64,000 bases of DNA from Paulinella micropora. Its lineage: Eukaryota; Cercozoa; Imbricatea; Euglyphida. Positions 32,728 to 47,550 of the stretch are shown here, in pieces. The number at the start of each line of letters is the position of its first letter. Positions within the stretch are counted from its first letter, which is position 1. The notes beneath the pieces were generated by a model. It saw nothing but the letters and a program-made list of their open reading frames with translations, made no database searches and was not told the DNA's origin. The DNA lies in assembly GCA_009731375.1 (NCBI GenBank), contig BJOX01000284.1, positions 653,564 through 717,563 of the forward strand, given 5' to 3'. The position numbers and the translations under genes were made by a program.

Positions 32728-32733
32728 CGGGGT
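32728..32733. repeat. Target-site duplication, right copy (CGGGGT)
   Basis: Exact copy of 11457-11462. Removing the element and one copy rejoins GGCTGCCAAGG-CGGGGT-GGAAATGG. Confidence 0.93.
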
Positions 32734-32978
32734 GGAAATGGTGCCTTATTCTCATGCTCAGATGCAAACGGTCTGCCACTCGCTGTTTCAACCGATGCCC
32801 ACAGACATATCCGTATCGTGCGTAAAATTCGTTTTGTGCTTTCGGTGTGTGAAGGAATTAACGAATTCCTTGACGAACCCAGATCAGGCATCAGTGGACG
32901 TTGCTTTTGTCAGCCCAGGCAAGCTTCAACCTCCTCCCCCCCCAACCCCCCGCCGGACTTATACACACACACACACAC

Positions 32979-33026
<48 letters not shown>

Positions 33027-33114
33027 AGGGAGGGAGGGAGGGCAAATGACCGAAGTTGGTTAAGAAGAGACCTGTTGNNNNNNNNNNGTACAAGTTTCTG
33101 TAAGCTGTAAGCTT
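32734..33114. other. Host DNA between element 1 and the receptor gene
   Basis: GC-richer unique sequence with a CA/GA/GGGA simple-repeat patch (32963-33041) and a 10-N gap (33078-33087). An upstream exon of the receptor may lie here or on the far side of element 1; none can be proved. Confidence 0.5.
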
Positions 33115-34429
33115 TTGGTGCTGTGGCTGTTGGCGCATTTAGGCATTGTGGCTGGCTTCCATCACCTGTACTCTGACATCAGCGTGTTGGCTACCATTCG
33201 GGCTTTGCACTCGGATGTGGTGTCAAGCTACCTAGCGGGCGTGCTGGTCACCTCCTATAGCATTAACATAGTAGATGTAGCTGCATGTATGCACAGTGCC
33301 AACTTCGGTGCTGTTTTTGTTGCTGCTGCAACTGTTGCTGTTGCTGTTCTTAATGTTTTTTGTAATCATTACATTTTTACATGACTGCAACAGACAAATA
33401 ATTGTAAACAAGTCAGGCTGTTTGCGCAGGCTGGGGGGCATGGGCAGATGCTTGCTCTCTTTTGCTGCAGCTGGGCTGGGCTCGTGGAAGGCATGCAGTT
33501 TTCCCTCTCGTTCGTGTTCAGACTGGGCTTGAGAGGTGCATGGGCAGATACGTGTGCAAGGATGGACTTGACAAGCAGGAGCTTGGTTCGTGGCAAGCAC
33601 CCTGGCAAATTTGTACTAGGAAGCTGGCTGATGGCAGTGGCTGTTTCAGTTTTCTTGCACGTGTTGGCATGTCATGGTGGTGGGCCGCAGTGACTCAGAA
33701 CGCGAGTTGTGTCTTAAGCGCAGAATGAAGCTATAGCAACGCTTTGCTGGGAGGATATTTATTTATGTGGAAACCTGTGTATGCATATCATGTCCTCTTA
33801 TTCCTCTATGTGTGTTTGGTTCTGACTAGGTGCGCCAAAAGAATAGTAACACAAACTTGGTGAGCTGGAGCGACCTCAACGATGCCACCAAGACTGCGGT
33901 GAGCTAGCACAGTTTAAACAAATCAAACATTTCAGGAAATGACTGGTTATTTTGTTTAATTTTTCCTTTTTATTTCATTCTCTTATGTTTGCGCTGTGTT
34001 ACAGGGTAAAAAGCTGTGCTCCCTGGCCACCGACTCTTTCTCAGGCTTTCAAATCCAAGTAAAGCACACCTAGATTATATCGAGATTTTCATTTGCATTT
34101 CATTTCTATCTCAATACATTTCGAATATTTGCAAAAGTCTTTCAAAGCAACCGTCCTTCTGTTCCTTTGTCAGCAACTGGAGAGCATGTTGAGAACCGGC
34201 AAGCGGCTCCAGGACATCTTTACTGGCGGCATCACGCGCTGCAGCAGCCACGACGAGGTGCTGGAGACGTCAAGAACGGCAGCTGTCACGTGGGGACTGT
34301 GGAAACGGGCGTGTTGGAGCGGGTGCACAACTCTGTCAGGTTTCCGGGCTGAGGTTCCCAATCGATACTTGGGCGATCATTGGGGAGGAGATTGCAGGTC
34401 AAGGAAATAGCACACGTCCTTACCCCGAG
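33115..34429 (+). pseudogene. Class C GPCR gene, PhnD-like module 1 (exons A-D)
   Basis: Exon A ends at 33246, exon B is 33830-33898, exon C 34005-34058, exon D 34174-34429, all with GT-AG borders and matching phases. Joined, they align with modules 2 and 3 (TIRxxxxDxVSSYLAGVL, then LVSWSDLN, then LCSLATDSFSGFQIQ). The pattern is that of a PhnD-like phosphonate-binding periplasmic domain: strand, 'LxGLKxxxxxxSFSG', helices, then ligand-lobe residues. Exon D is 256 bases and needs two single-base insertions (near 34265 and between 34340 and 34360) to read through to PIDTWAIIGEEIAGQGNST. The N-terminal part of the module and the signal peptide are not seen, perhaps lost in the gap or displaced by element 1. 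Confidence 0.7.
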
Positions 34430-34457
34430 GTAAAGTTTTGTCCCCCCAGTCTTTATG

Positions 34458-34504
<47 letters not shown>

Positions 34505-34526
34505 CTTGTTTCGTACTGCCTTGCAG

Positions 34527-35800
34527 TGGGGTGTGATTGCGTTGCCTCACCTTTCTGCTGAGTTGGCTTCCCGGGTCCAAGCGGGTCTGATCGGCATGGA
34601 TGAGCACTCCACTGCCGCGACTACGACCTGGATCTGATGAACAACGAGACCCATGTTTGCGCACCCGGACGCGAGCGCGACAACACAAAGCTGCTGAAGC
34701 CCTGCAAGGACTGCGATGCTGGTCGCTACAGCGTCGACGGAATCGGCGCCTGCCGCCCGTGCTCTCCTGGCTTTGCTAACGCTTTGACGGGCCAGACCCA
34801 GTACCAGCGCTGCCCAGAGGGACAGGTGACCTACAATTTCGGAGAGCTGCAGTGCCAGCCGGAGCAGGATCGTCTCCTTAACGACCCGATCGAGGGATGC
34901 TCGAACTACGTCAACAACACTCTGACAGTCGGTGTGCAGCAGGCGGAGCTCTCAGCGAGCTTTACGATCAACCGCTGGAAGAAACGCTGAACGCGTACAT
35001 GAACCGCTTCAAGTGCTCTTTCCAGATGAAATCTATGCGGCTCGAAGAGCTGGCGGTCGCTGTCAAGAATGGCACAGTGCAGTTTGCGTTCACAGACTCT
35101 GGCGTGTATGCGCAGTACAAGCATCGATACCAAGCGAAGGCTTTTGCCACAGTGGTGCGCTACTACGACGGGCGCGCCTACAAGCGACAAGGCGGCGTCA
35201 TGTTCCGCTTGACAAACAAAAACAGCGACATCTTCAACCTGTCGCAGATCACCAAGGAGCGGAACCTGACGGCGTGTCCTACAGACAGCGAGTCGTTTGC
35301 GGGCTGGAATGTGCAGCGTTACGAGTTTTTCAAGCAGGGCATCGACGTGAACGAGGTGTTTGGGCGAATCAAGTTTTCGGGAGGCCACACCGAGTCGGTG
35401 CACATGGTGGCGAGCGGTGCATGCGACATCGGGTATATTTTTCTCCCGCTGTGCAAAATACACACACACACACACACACATGAATCCTTCCATTCTTTTG
35501 TGGTAATCTATTTTGCAGAGTAACTTCCACATTCCCATACGCTTGTCGCGCACAGCTTCGCAGCCACAAACACTATACCTTTGCAACACGCAGACATGGT
35601 GTGCTTGCAGGTTCGCGCGCACGTATTCCATTCGCATCCTGATCAACAATGGAATGTACCCCGCAAACACCTTTACCATCATCCATAAACAGTTTACCGG
35701 CTTCAACATACTAGTCATGAATGGCGTCCCTGAGGACGTGTCAAGTAACGTGATCATTCCGCTCTTGGGAATGCGGGAGTTCGACGCTGCTTCGAAGACG
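34527..35800 (+). pseudogene. Class C GPCR gene, Cys-rich module and PhnD-like module 2 (exons E-F)
   Basis: Exon E (34527-35432) starts WGVIALPHLSAELASRVQAG, then a Cys-rich module (HVCAPGRERDNTKLLKPCKD, CRPCSPGFANALTGQ, RCPEGQ) like GCC2/GCC3 ephrin-receptor-type repeats, then the start of a second PhnD-like domain (FAFTDSGVYAQYKHR, GGVMFRLTNKNSDIF, CPTDSESFAGW, GGHTESVHMVASGACDIG). Exon F (35611-35800) completes it (FARTYSIRILINNGMY...). Two single-base deletions, near 34617 and near 34980, break exon E; with both restored the exon phases fit exactly. The intron contains a CA repeat. These modules would lie outside the cell and bind a small anionic ligand or serve as adhesion units; this is inference. 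Confidence 0.75.
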
Positions 35801-35994
35801 GTACACATGTGCTCTGCGTAGACTTTTGTAGATACGATATGAAAGTCGCTTTTTAAACTTGGGAATTCGAGTTTAGTGTGTTGGTCTCAGAAACGATCAG
35901 GATCCGGCTGCATATCGATTCTTTGAGAATAGATTTTATGTTTCAAACAACTGTCGCCTTGCGAAAGTATGCTTTGGTTTTGCTTGTTTGCTAG

Positions 35995-38263
<2,269 letters not shown>

Positions 38264-38419
38264 GTCCTTTTTCCACACTATCTGCGTCTCTCAGCCTAAT
38301 CGTCTGCACATTTTGGTATTATGTGGTACTTGTTTGTTTCCATATGTGTGCCTTGTTTGCAATTTGATTTGCTGCTCTCGGTACGGGTCAGATTAACACC
38401 AGCGTTTGCTGGTTTGTAG

Positions 38420-39826
38420 GAATGGGACGAAGCTTCCATCAAAGGCGCACATGCGGGCTTTACCACCTCCTTTTCGTACGATTCAGTGGCCGAGTTGCGG
38501 TAATACTATCAGCTCGCGTTGGAGGAAGGTGCAACTTGTGGACCGGGTGCGTACCGTGATATGTCCACCCCGATGCAGCGTTGCGAAAAGTGCAAACCCG
38601 GGGAAGTCAGCAAGACAGCACCAGGCAGTCGCAGCAGCAGCTGATTGTAAGAGTTAGTGTGTGTGTGTGTGTGTGTGTTTAATACTATGAGTGTATGGTG
38701 TACATTTGGTCCCATAGATGTGTGTTGAAGAAGTACCTTCACCAAAGGCAGGCGGACTTCACCAAAGGCAGGACTTCACCAAAGGCAGGCGGTTTTGAAT
38801 GTTCAGCCTGTCCCTTTGGCTTCTACACGAGTGGTCATGGCTCCGCAGTATGCAACGAGTACTCAGTCACCTTGTCCCTTAGCCCAGGTGCGCAGTACGC
38901 GGTATGGGCGTTAGTAGCAGTGCTGGGCCTGTTCTGCCTCAGTGTGTTTCTGTTGGTCATCGTGCACCGCAACACCAAACTGATGAAGGCATCCTCGGTG
39001 ACTTTCAATTTGGTCCTGATCATGGCATGCTTGGTGGTTGTGGTGGGGACGGTGCTCTTCACCGTTCCGCCCAACCCCAACAACTGGGTTTGTTCCTTGC
39101 GCTGGTGGGTCTCTTGCATCGCATCCAGCACGGTGTTTGGTACCCTCTTTTCCAAGATATACCGGCTCTACTCCATCTTCCGTAACTTTGAGGCCAAGCA
39201 AAAGATTCCCCAAGCGATCCGGTTCAAGGACATCAGGGTGGCAGCGATGGTGGGCGGATTCGTGGCTGGCACTACTTTCATACTAATTATCTTCTTTGCT
39301 GTAGAACCACCCTTCTACTAAAAGCTTGAGCTCCAGACAGAAGGCCAGGACTTCTACACCTACGTGCATGCTTGCGATATCAGCAAGGTGTTTGTGCCTC
39401 TTATCTTCGTGCTTTACGTGATCCTTCTGTCCGGCCAGAGCTGGCTGGCCTTTCGCATGAGAAAGCTACCGACAGTCTTCAACGAATCGCAGCTGATCGC
39501 CTGGTTGCTCTACAACACGGTGTTCGTCGGCATCATCGGTGTCATGGTCGACTTCATGTTGGATGAGAGAGCGATCACAGCAAAGATGATGGTCCGGTCG
39601 GTCGCGCTGCTGCTTGGAGCTATCACCCCTGTGTTCGTGCTCTACGTTCCTAAGCTGCTCGAGATCTACCGCGACCAAATGAACAACTCCAAGTACTCGA
39701 GCAAGGACCAAACTAGCGATGGCACGAGGACTGGCGGGACTCAATTGGGCGTTGCCGGCTCACGCGTCCCTGGACTAGCACACCCCTCCGGTCACGGCTC
39801 CTCCGTTGTCGGCGTTTCTCACAACA
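38420..39826 (+). pseudogene. Class C GPCR gene, last Cys-rich module and 7TM domain (exons J-K)
   Basis: Exon J (38420-38646) has EWDEASIKGAHAGFTTSFSY and a Cys-rich stretch but an in-frame TAA at 38501-38503 and a TGA near its end. Exon K (from 38718) contains three tandem ~19-bp units CTTCACCAAAGGCAGG, then FECSACPFGFYTSGHGSAVC and a seven-helix 7TM_3 domain: TM1 VWALVAVLGLFCLSVFLLVI, TM2 VTFNLVLIMACLVVVVGTVL, TM3 with CSLRWWVSCIASSTVFGTLF, TM4 VAAMVGGFVAGTTFILIIFF, a TAA at 39319-39321 in the following loop, TM5 VFVPLIFVLYVILLSGQSWL, TM6 IAWLLYNTVFVGIIGVMVDF, TM7 VALLLGAITPVFVLYVPKLL. This is a GABA-B/glutamate-type receptor core in the plasma membrane. A 960-N gap follows. Confidence 0.85.
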
Positions 39827-40788
39827 NNNNNNNNNNNNNNNNNNNNNNNNNNNNNNNNNNNNNNNNNNNNNNNNNNNNNNNNNNNNNNNNNNNNNNNNNN
39901 NNNNNNNNNNNNNNNNNNNNNNNNNNNNNNNNNNNNNNNNNNNNNNNNNNNNNNNNNNNNNNNNNNNNNNNNNNNNNNNNNNNNNNNNNNNNNNNNNNNN
40001 NNNNNNNNNNNNNNNNNNNNNNNNNNNNNNNNNNNNNNNNNNNNNNNNNNNNNNNNNNNNNNNNNNNNNNNNNNNNNNNNNNNNNNNNNNNNNNNNNNNN
40101 NNNNNNNNNNNNNNNNNNNNNNNNNNNNNNNNNNNNNNNNNNNNNNNNNNNNNNNNNNNNNNNNNNNNNNNNNNNNNNNNNNNNNNNNNNNNNNNNNNNN
40201 NNNNNNNNNNNNNNNNNNNNNNNNNNNNNNNNNNNNNNNNNNNNNNNNNNNNNNNNNNNNNNNNNNNNNNNNNNNNNNNNNNNNNNNNNNNNNNNNNNNN
40301 NNNNNNNNNNNNNNNNNNNNNNNNNNNNNNNNNNNNNNNNNNNNNNNNNNNNNNNNNNNNNNNNNNNNNNNNNNNNNNNNNNNNNNNNNNNNNNNNNNNN
40401 NNNNNNNNNNNNNNNNNNNNNNNNNNNNNNNNNNNNNNNNNNNNNNNNNNNNNNNNNNNNNNNNNNNNNNNNNNNNNNNNNNNNNNNNNNNNNNNNNNNN
40501 NNNNNNNNNNNNNNNNNNNNNNNNNNNNNNNNNNNNNNNNNNNNNNNNNNNNNNNNNNNNNNNNNNNNNNNNNNNNNNNNNNNNNNNNNNNNNNNNNNNN
40601 NNNNNNNNNNNNNNNNNNNNNNNNNNNNNNNNNNNNNNNNNNNNNNNNNNNNNNNNNNNNNNNNNNNNNNNNNNNNNNNNNNNNNNNNNNNNNNNNNNNN
40701 NNNNNNNNNNNNNNNNNNNNNNNNNNNNNNNNNNNNNNNNNNNNNNNNNNNNNNNNNNNNNNNNNNNNNNNNNNNNNNNNNNNNNNTT

Positions 40789-41331
40789 CAGACAGAAGGC
40801 CAGGACTTCTACACCTACGTGCATGCTTGCGATATCAGCAAGGTGTTTGTGCCTCTTATCTTCGTGCTTTACGTCATCCTTCTGTCCGGCCAGAGCTGGC
40901 TGGCCTTTCGCGTGAGAAAGCTACCGACAGTCTTCAACGAATCGCAGCTGATCGCCTGGTTGCTCTACAACACGGTGTTCGTCGGCATCATCGGTGTCAT
41001 GGTCGACTTCATGTTGGATGAGAGAGCGATCACAGCAAAGATGATGGTCCGGTCGGTCGCGCTGCTGCTTGGAGCTATCACCCCTGTGTTCGTGCTCTAC
41101 GTTCCTAAGCTGCTCGAGATCTACCGCGACCAAATGAACAACTCCAAGTACTCGAGCAAGGACCAAACTAGCGATGGCACGAGGACTGGCGGGACTCAAT
41201 TGGGCGTTGCCGGCTCACGCGTCCCTGGACTAGCACACCCCTCCGGTCACGGCTCCTCCGTTGTCGGCGTTTCTCACAACAAGACTGGTAACAAAAAAGC
41301 CAGCTGCATCAAAATATAGTAATATGTATTC
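40789..41331 (+). other. Second copy of the TM5-TM7 exon part after the gap
   Basis: 40789-41281 repeats 39334-39826 with about two base differences (offset 1455). It runs on past the point where the first copy meets the gap, to a GT donor (NKT|gtaaca) near 41290. Such near-identity on both sides of a gap usually means two haplotypes or an unresolved overlap; a real recent tandem duplication is the alternative. Only this copy connects to the downstream exons. Confidence 0.75.
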
Positions 41332-41418
41332 ATGTGCAAAGCAAGCGCACATATGACATTTTGAATATCCCGCGAGTTGCTGGTTTTCACACAATGTTTC
41401 CTTTGCTGTACTATATAG

Positions 41419-42275
41419 GTACTCGCCCACACAAATCTAACAAAGGCGCCAGCAATGTTCAGTCCGCATTGTCGGGACTTAGCGACGCCGGGGATGAAGA
41501 AGTGTATGAAAACTTTCAGGTACGTGTTCCTCACCTGATTTCATGTTTTTAGTTTTCTTTCCAAACTTGCAAAAATAAATACATAAAACAGGAACAAAGT
41601 GATACTAAGAGCGCAGACATTTCAAAAGTAAATGGATTCGTTCATTAGCTTATTGTTTATTTATGTTTGATTTATTGCTATTCGTTTCATTATTCGCTGT
41701 TGGCATCTATAAAAAAGCATAAATATTTTAGTTATATTTGTAACTTCATTTAATGTATGACTGTGTGTGTGTGTGTGCAGTTCGATATCGTGCCAGACTC
41801 CGATGTTGCGGGAGATGAAACTTACGCCTACAGATCAGACGGCTTTGAGCTAAAGGGCGGGCAGAAAATGGAGCGGGCAAGCCAGAATACTTCTTTGGAT
41901 ATCCTAAACGCAGCTGAGTCGAGAAGCCCGAAGAGCGCCACGAACAAAGCTTCCTCTCCCAGAACGGCAGAAGCCTTGCGTAAAGCACCTCATCGCTCAC
42001 GCTCCGATGAGATGCCGAACCCTGTCGTTTCATCTTTACAGAGACCCCTGCCCGTTCTTCACGGCCATAGCGCCAGCCAACCGAGCGGGTTTGCATCGCC
42101 AGCTGAAGGCGCTACGAACTTCACAGGGCCAGTAGTTCACCTACCTTCAGCTGACCGTGACACTACGAACGTCGTTGCACTGCCTACCTCAGAAGCCAGC
42201 GATGGTAATAGAGTGCTTTCCGGACATGAAGTGCATTCGAAATCGTGGGACCAGGATGATCTCGACATAGCCTAA
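41419..42275 (+). CDS. Class C GPCR gene, cytoplasmic tail (two last exons)
   Basis: Exons 41419-41520 (GTRPHKSNKGASNVQSALSG...) and 41781-42275, the latter after a TG-rich tract ending in CAG, with stop TAA at 42273-42275. The ~200-residue tail is Ser/Pro/Asn-rich with basic patches (RKAPHRSRSDEMPNP) and an acidic end (SWDQDDLDIA); no domain is recognised. Composition fits an unstructured, phosphorylatable intracellular tail. Confidence 0.75.
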
Positions 42276-43094
42276 GCTAGCTGCTTCCTGAAGCAAGCTC
42301 AAGACTCCCTACGTAAGAGTATGTTCCTTCATGAAGCAAGTTCAACACTCCCTATGGAGCAATATGTTCCTTAGCATTTTGAAACTTGAAAAAAGGCAGC
42401 TTGAGCAGTTTCAGGTGCTTCTCACATGTAGGTTATAACTACAGCGGCTAGAAACTCTTATAATACACAGACACTACATGTAAATTATAGATACATGCTG
42501 TAATTTATCCGTACCGAAATGCTTTGATGAAAGTTCAGTGTCAAGCATTAGGTCCTGTAATCACAGCAGCAGTCCGTGAAAGTAATCTTTGCATTTACAT
42601 ATTATGAATAGATAACTGCTATAATTTATGCTTCCTAGAATGTACTAGAATGTGCAAATCGGTGCCTTTTGTAAACCAATTATTTTTCTGTTGTGTCTCA
42701 TTTTGTGGATGCATTAGCGCCAACATTGAAGAATGCACTATGATAGTCCATCTTCATATATTAATACATATGTTCAACAGTAATATGTAGAACCTTTGCA
42801 CTAATTGAAGTCTTGGTTCGCATAATAATACTTTCAAATCAATATCTAGTATTACCGTGGACATTCATGTGGGCCAGCCTGCGTGAAAAAAAAATTTAGC
42901 GCAGAAAAAAAAAAGCGTGAGAAGATGATTCAATTAAGGCAACGCCGTTGTCACGGTTGTGACAGTGACTGTTCCTGGAGTTCGAAATTTATATAAAAAT
43001 ATAGTATTAATTAATATAACATTTGCAGTTAAAATATAGTTAGGTAAAATTAAGTTGATGCTTAAAAGAAATAATAATATTAATAACTGAAGTT
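42276..43094. other. Host 3' flank of the receptor gene, no gene seen
   Basis: AT-rich. A ~45-bp unit (GAAGCAAGYTCAASACTCCCTA) is duplicated at 42290-42313 and 42335-42355, just after the stop codon and thus within the likely 3' UTR. No other coding feature is recognised. Confidence 0.5.
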
Positions 43095-43415
43095 GACTCG
43101 GCGTGGCTTGCCTGAATCAGCCTACTGTTCTCAGATGAGGGGCCGATCGGCCAGCCAGAAAAACTTGTGACTCTACCCAGGTGACATTTGAAGCAGATAT
43201 TATCAAGACTGATAATGAATCAATAATATTCACATTAATATTAATGTTATATACCGGTACTGCAGCCAGGTGACGGTCTGTACTAACAAAAAGCAACAAA
43301 CTGCCAGTGCCGCCAAACAGCACTGGAAACAGCTGCAAACTGCACCTCAGTCATCCGATCATCTGAGAACCGAAGGCTGACTCGGACTCTGGCAAGCCAC
43401 AAGCCACGCAGAGTC
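43095..43415. repeat. Inverted-repeat unit, candidate non-autonomous DNA transposon
   Basis: The left end GACTCGGCGTGGCTTGC... with TTCTCAGATGA inside matches the reverse complement of the right end (TCATCTGAGAACCGAAGGCT...GCCACGCAGAGTC) over ~55 bases with small gaps. AAGTT-like sequence flanks both ends, a possible 5-bp duplication. There is no transposase inside (321 bp). Confidence 0.6.
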
Positions 43416-44290
43416 AAAGTTATTCATCATTAATATATGATAAGTTGACAAAAGTTTTTTCAACTTTTACTACTACACAGAATCAATTCATCCAAGTCAC
43501 CCGTTATATATTATTAATATATAATATTACTAAGTTATAATATTATATTTTTACTATGGCATTAATATTATTAATACTGTCGACATTCATTTTCGCCTCT
43601 AAATTTTCTTTGACCTATATAGTGACTTTTTCGACCTATAAAAAAACTTCGACTTATACAAAAACTTAAACCTTTATAAAAAGTTTTACCTATACAAAAA
43701 AGTTTGAAGTATATAATGTATACGTCAAACTTTTTCATATACGTCAAACTTTTTCATATAGGTTAAAGTTTTGAAGTTTATATAAGTATAACTTTTTTCT
43801 GCAATAGTTTTTTTTCCAACAGTTTTGAGTTTAAGTTTTATTAATTTTAATAAATTCACTGTTTTGATTTTCAAAAATATTGTATTTAATAAATCATTGA
43901 TAAATTAATATTACTATAATATTAATACTAAGTTAAATAATAATAGTACTACTTATTTAATTTATTGTATTATTTAGTAATATTAATAATATATTATTCT
44001 TAATATTAATAATTACATAAGAAAAAACAAATGAGAATGGCCCCATCCTCGCCCTTCCCTGTTGCACATATCCACGTATATACGTGCCTCCAAGTTTGAA
44101 CTTAAAATGGTGTCACAGCTTATTAATGCCAAACACACTCTCTTGCTCTATCTCACTTTCTCTCTTCATCCCTCCCTGTCTCCCTTTCTCTCTTGCTCTA
44201 CCTCCCTTTCTCTCTTCACCCCCCATTATTACTTACTTAAACGAATATTACTAAAGCAATAAAGCTACGGCATGAAAGAGTGCTAACCTA
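43416..44290. other. Very AT-rich host DNA with short repeats
   Basis: About 43600-43800 contains repeated variants of GACCTATAxAAAAA and two tandem TATACGTCAAACTTTTTCA units, some inverted. No gene is supported. The short ORF at 44062-44262 is CT-rich low complexity. Confidence 0.6.
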
Positions 44291-44360
44291 CGTCTCCTGT
44301 GGANNNNNNNNNNGAAAGAGTGCTACCCTACGTCTCCTGTGGAGTTCGGNNNNNNNNNNT
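44291..44360. repeat. Short duplication around a 10-N gap (assembly seam)
   Basis: AAGAGTGCTAMCCTACGTCTCCTGTGGA occurs on both sides of a 10-N gap with one difference, then a second 10-N gap and poly-C. This is typical of an unresolved overlap rather than biology. Confidence 0.75.
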
Positions 44361-44967
44361 TTCCCCCCCCCCCCCCCCCCCCGCGCCCCCTCTAAACATA
44401 CTGCACATGCTGCTCAATTGGAATTTCCAGCTCATCCAGAATCCCTCGGATTGTTTCCTGGCTATCTGCTGGGATTTTGTGCTCTGCTGTAAGCCAAAAA
44501 TCGAAAGCTCTGCAATCATTCCAAGTATATAAAGATTTCCTTGCCTTGGATTCGCATCCATTAACTCTAAAACTCCACACTCCACTTCTATTACATCGGC
44601 CACCATAATAATAATATTATGTGCCCGTTAGCGTATTTCGATCCTGAGTGCCGTACATTATCAACTCTACCATAGCTTCATCTTCATCTACCCAACAACG
44701 TGCTACTTTTCCCACAATGCCATGCTCTTACCGCCCCCTGCCTAAACACTTCCTCTACTTCCCCTCTACCCTCAGCCTCCGTTGAAGTTACTGCTACAAA
44801 ACTACCTATTTCTGGCGGCCATCCCTCAAATTCCGTGGCTGCGAGTGGTGGGGGAACAGGGGCCGGCAAGATGCTACTTGGTGGCAGAGGGATACCGTTG
44901 CGGCTTGGGAACTAGACGATGATGACGCCGCCAACGCCGCTGGGGGCGTATCTTCTATCTACAGGTA
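44361..44967. other. Unique host sequence, no gene recognised
   Basis: Short overlapping open frames on both strands, none with a recognisable domain, splice structure or repeat homology. ORFs at 44328-44606 (minus) and 44700-44915 (plus) could be parts of an exon but cannot be supported. Confidence 0.4.
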
Positions 44968-45800
<833 letters not shown>

Positions 45801-45809
45801 TTATTATTA

Positions 45810-45874
<65 letters not shown>

Positions 45875-45922
45875 GTTATTATTATCATTATTATTATTAT
45901 TACTATTATTATTATTACTATT

Positions 45923-46046
45923 CCAGTATTTTCATTGAACATACCGCTCCGTCTGGACCAGTATTTTCATTGAACATACCGGTCCGTCTGGAAGTGTTGG
46001 AACTGCCCTTGCGGGGGTGTCATTAGAGCTTATCGTCAATTCTTCG
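45923..46046 (+). mobile_element. SINE-like repeat, copy 2 (5'-truncated, ends at gap)
   Basis: Lacks the tRNA-like head. It begins directly at CCAGTATTTTCATTGAAC after (ATT)n and runs to ...CGTCAATTCTTCG at the gap, matching copy 1, which also continues with TTCG. Confidence 0.75.
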
Positions 46047-46326
46047 NNNNNNNNNNNNNNNNNNNNNNNNNNNNNNNNNNNNNNNNNNNNNNNNNNNNNN
46101 NNNNNNNNNNNNNNNNNNNNNNNNNNNNNNNNNNNNNNNNNNNNNNNNNNNNNNNNNNNNNNNNNNNNNNNNNNNNNNNNNNNNNNNNNNNNNNNNNNNN
46201 NNNNNNNNNNNNNNNNNNNNNNNNNNNNNNNNNNNNNNNNNNNNNNNNNNNNNNNNNNNNNNNNNNNNNNNNNNNNNNNNNNNNNNNNNNNNNNNNNNNN
46301 NNNNNNNNNNNNNCCACGTGTTTCGC

Positions 46327-46408
<82 letters not shown>

Positions 46409-46459
46409 GGACACCGTGATAGCCCAGTGGTCAAGTTCTACCATATGGGCCCTGTCGCC
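46409..46459 (+). mobile_element. SINE-like repeat, copy 3 (head only, cut by gap)
   Basis: GGACACCGTGATAGCCCAGT through GGGCCCTGTCGCC, directly after (ATT)n, then a gap. It has the A-box; the B-box is lost in the gap. Confidence 0.75.
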
Positions 46460-46631
46460 NNNNNNNNNNNNNNNNNNNNNNNNNNNNNNNNNNNNNNNNN
46501 NNNNNNNNNNNNNNNNNNNNNNNNNNNNNNNNNNNNNNNNNNNNNNNNNNNNNNNNNNNNNNNNNNNNNNNNNNNNNNNNNNNNNNNNNNNNNNNNNNNN
46601 NNNNNNNNNNNNNNNNNNNNNNNNNNNNNNN

Positions 46632-46738
<107 letters not shown>

Positions 46739-46910
46739 GGGAGTACATAGGCCATCGGTGCTTTCCATGGGCTGATTGGTATAAAGCTCCTAGAGTAATG
46801 TTCTATGCCGTCACTTCCTTTATTCCACCGATTGGTGTGGAGACTTTCCTTATGGAATGGAGGACTGGATGCACATGGCCTTTTGGCTCAGCAATTGGCA
46901 GGAGATACAC

Positions 46911-46992
<82 letters not shown>

Positions 46993-47017
46993 NNNNNNNN
47001 NNTGATCATGATCATGA

Positions 47018-47093
<76 letters not shown>

Positions 47094-47140
47094 TACTACT
47101 ACTACTACTATTATTATTATTATTATTATATTATCATTGA

Positions 47141-47190
<50 letters not shown>

Positions 47191-47240
47191 CATCATCATC
47201 ATCATCATCATTATTATTATTATTGTTATTATTATTATCG

Positions 47241-47463
47241 GCGATTGAGAGAGGGACCAGGCAGAAAAAAAGCCAAGATGACAATTGTCACCGGCAGCGA
47301 GGCCACTGGTTCCATCGATCTCTCCGGTTTATTTTATTATTATTGTTACTATTATTATTATTACTATTACTATCGGCGATTGAGAGAGGGAACAGGCAGA
47401 AAAGCCAAGATGACAATTGTGACCGGCAGCGAGTCCACTGGTTCCATCGATCTCTCCGGTTTA
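47241..47463 (+). repeat. Tandem ~95-bp unit in (ATT)n context
   Basis: TCGGCGATTGAGAGAGGGA ... GGTTCCATCGATCTCTCCGG occurs at ~47239-47332 and ~47372-47462 with few differences, separated by an imperfect ATT/ACT tract. The unit reads open in one frame, but this is too short to call a gene. Confidence 0.8.
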
Positions 47464-47480
47464 TTTTATTATTATTATTA

Positions 47481-47550
<70 letters not shown>

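Noticed and set aside
35461-35523. Continuation of the receptor frame through a CA repeat
   Set aside because: The CA repeat lies after a GT donor at 35433 and before an AG acceptor at 35609-35610; the joined exons align with the other modules, so this is intron.
39775-40915. ORFs consisting mostly of X
   Set aside because: They are open only because the gap has no bases.
44280-44606. Pro-rich and Gly-rich ORFs
   Set aside because: They run through two 10-N gaps and a poly-C tract, with a duplicated seam; no independent coding evidence.
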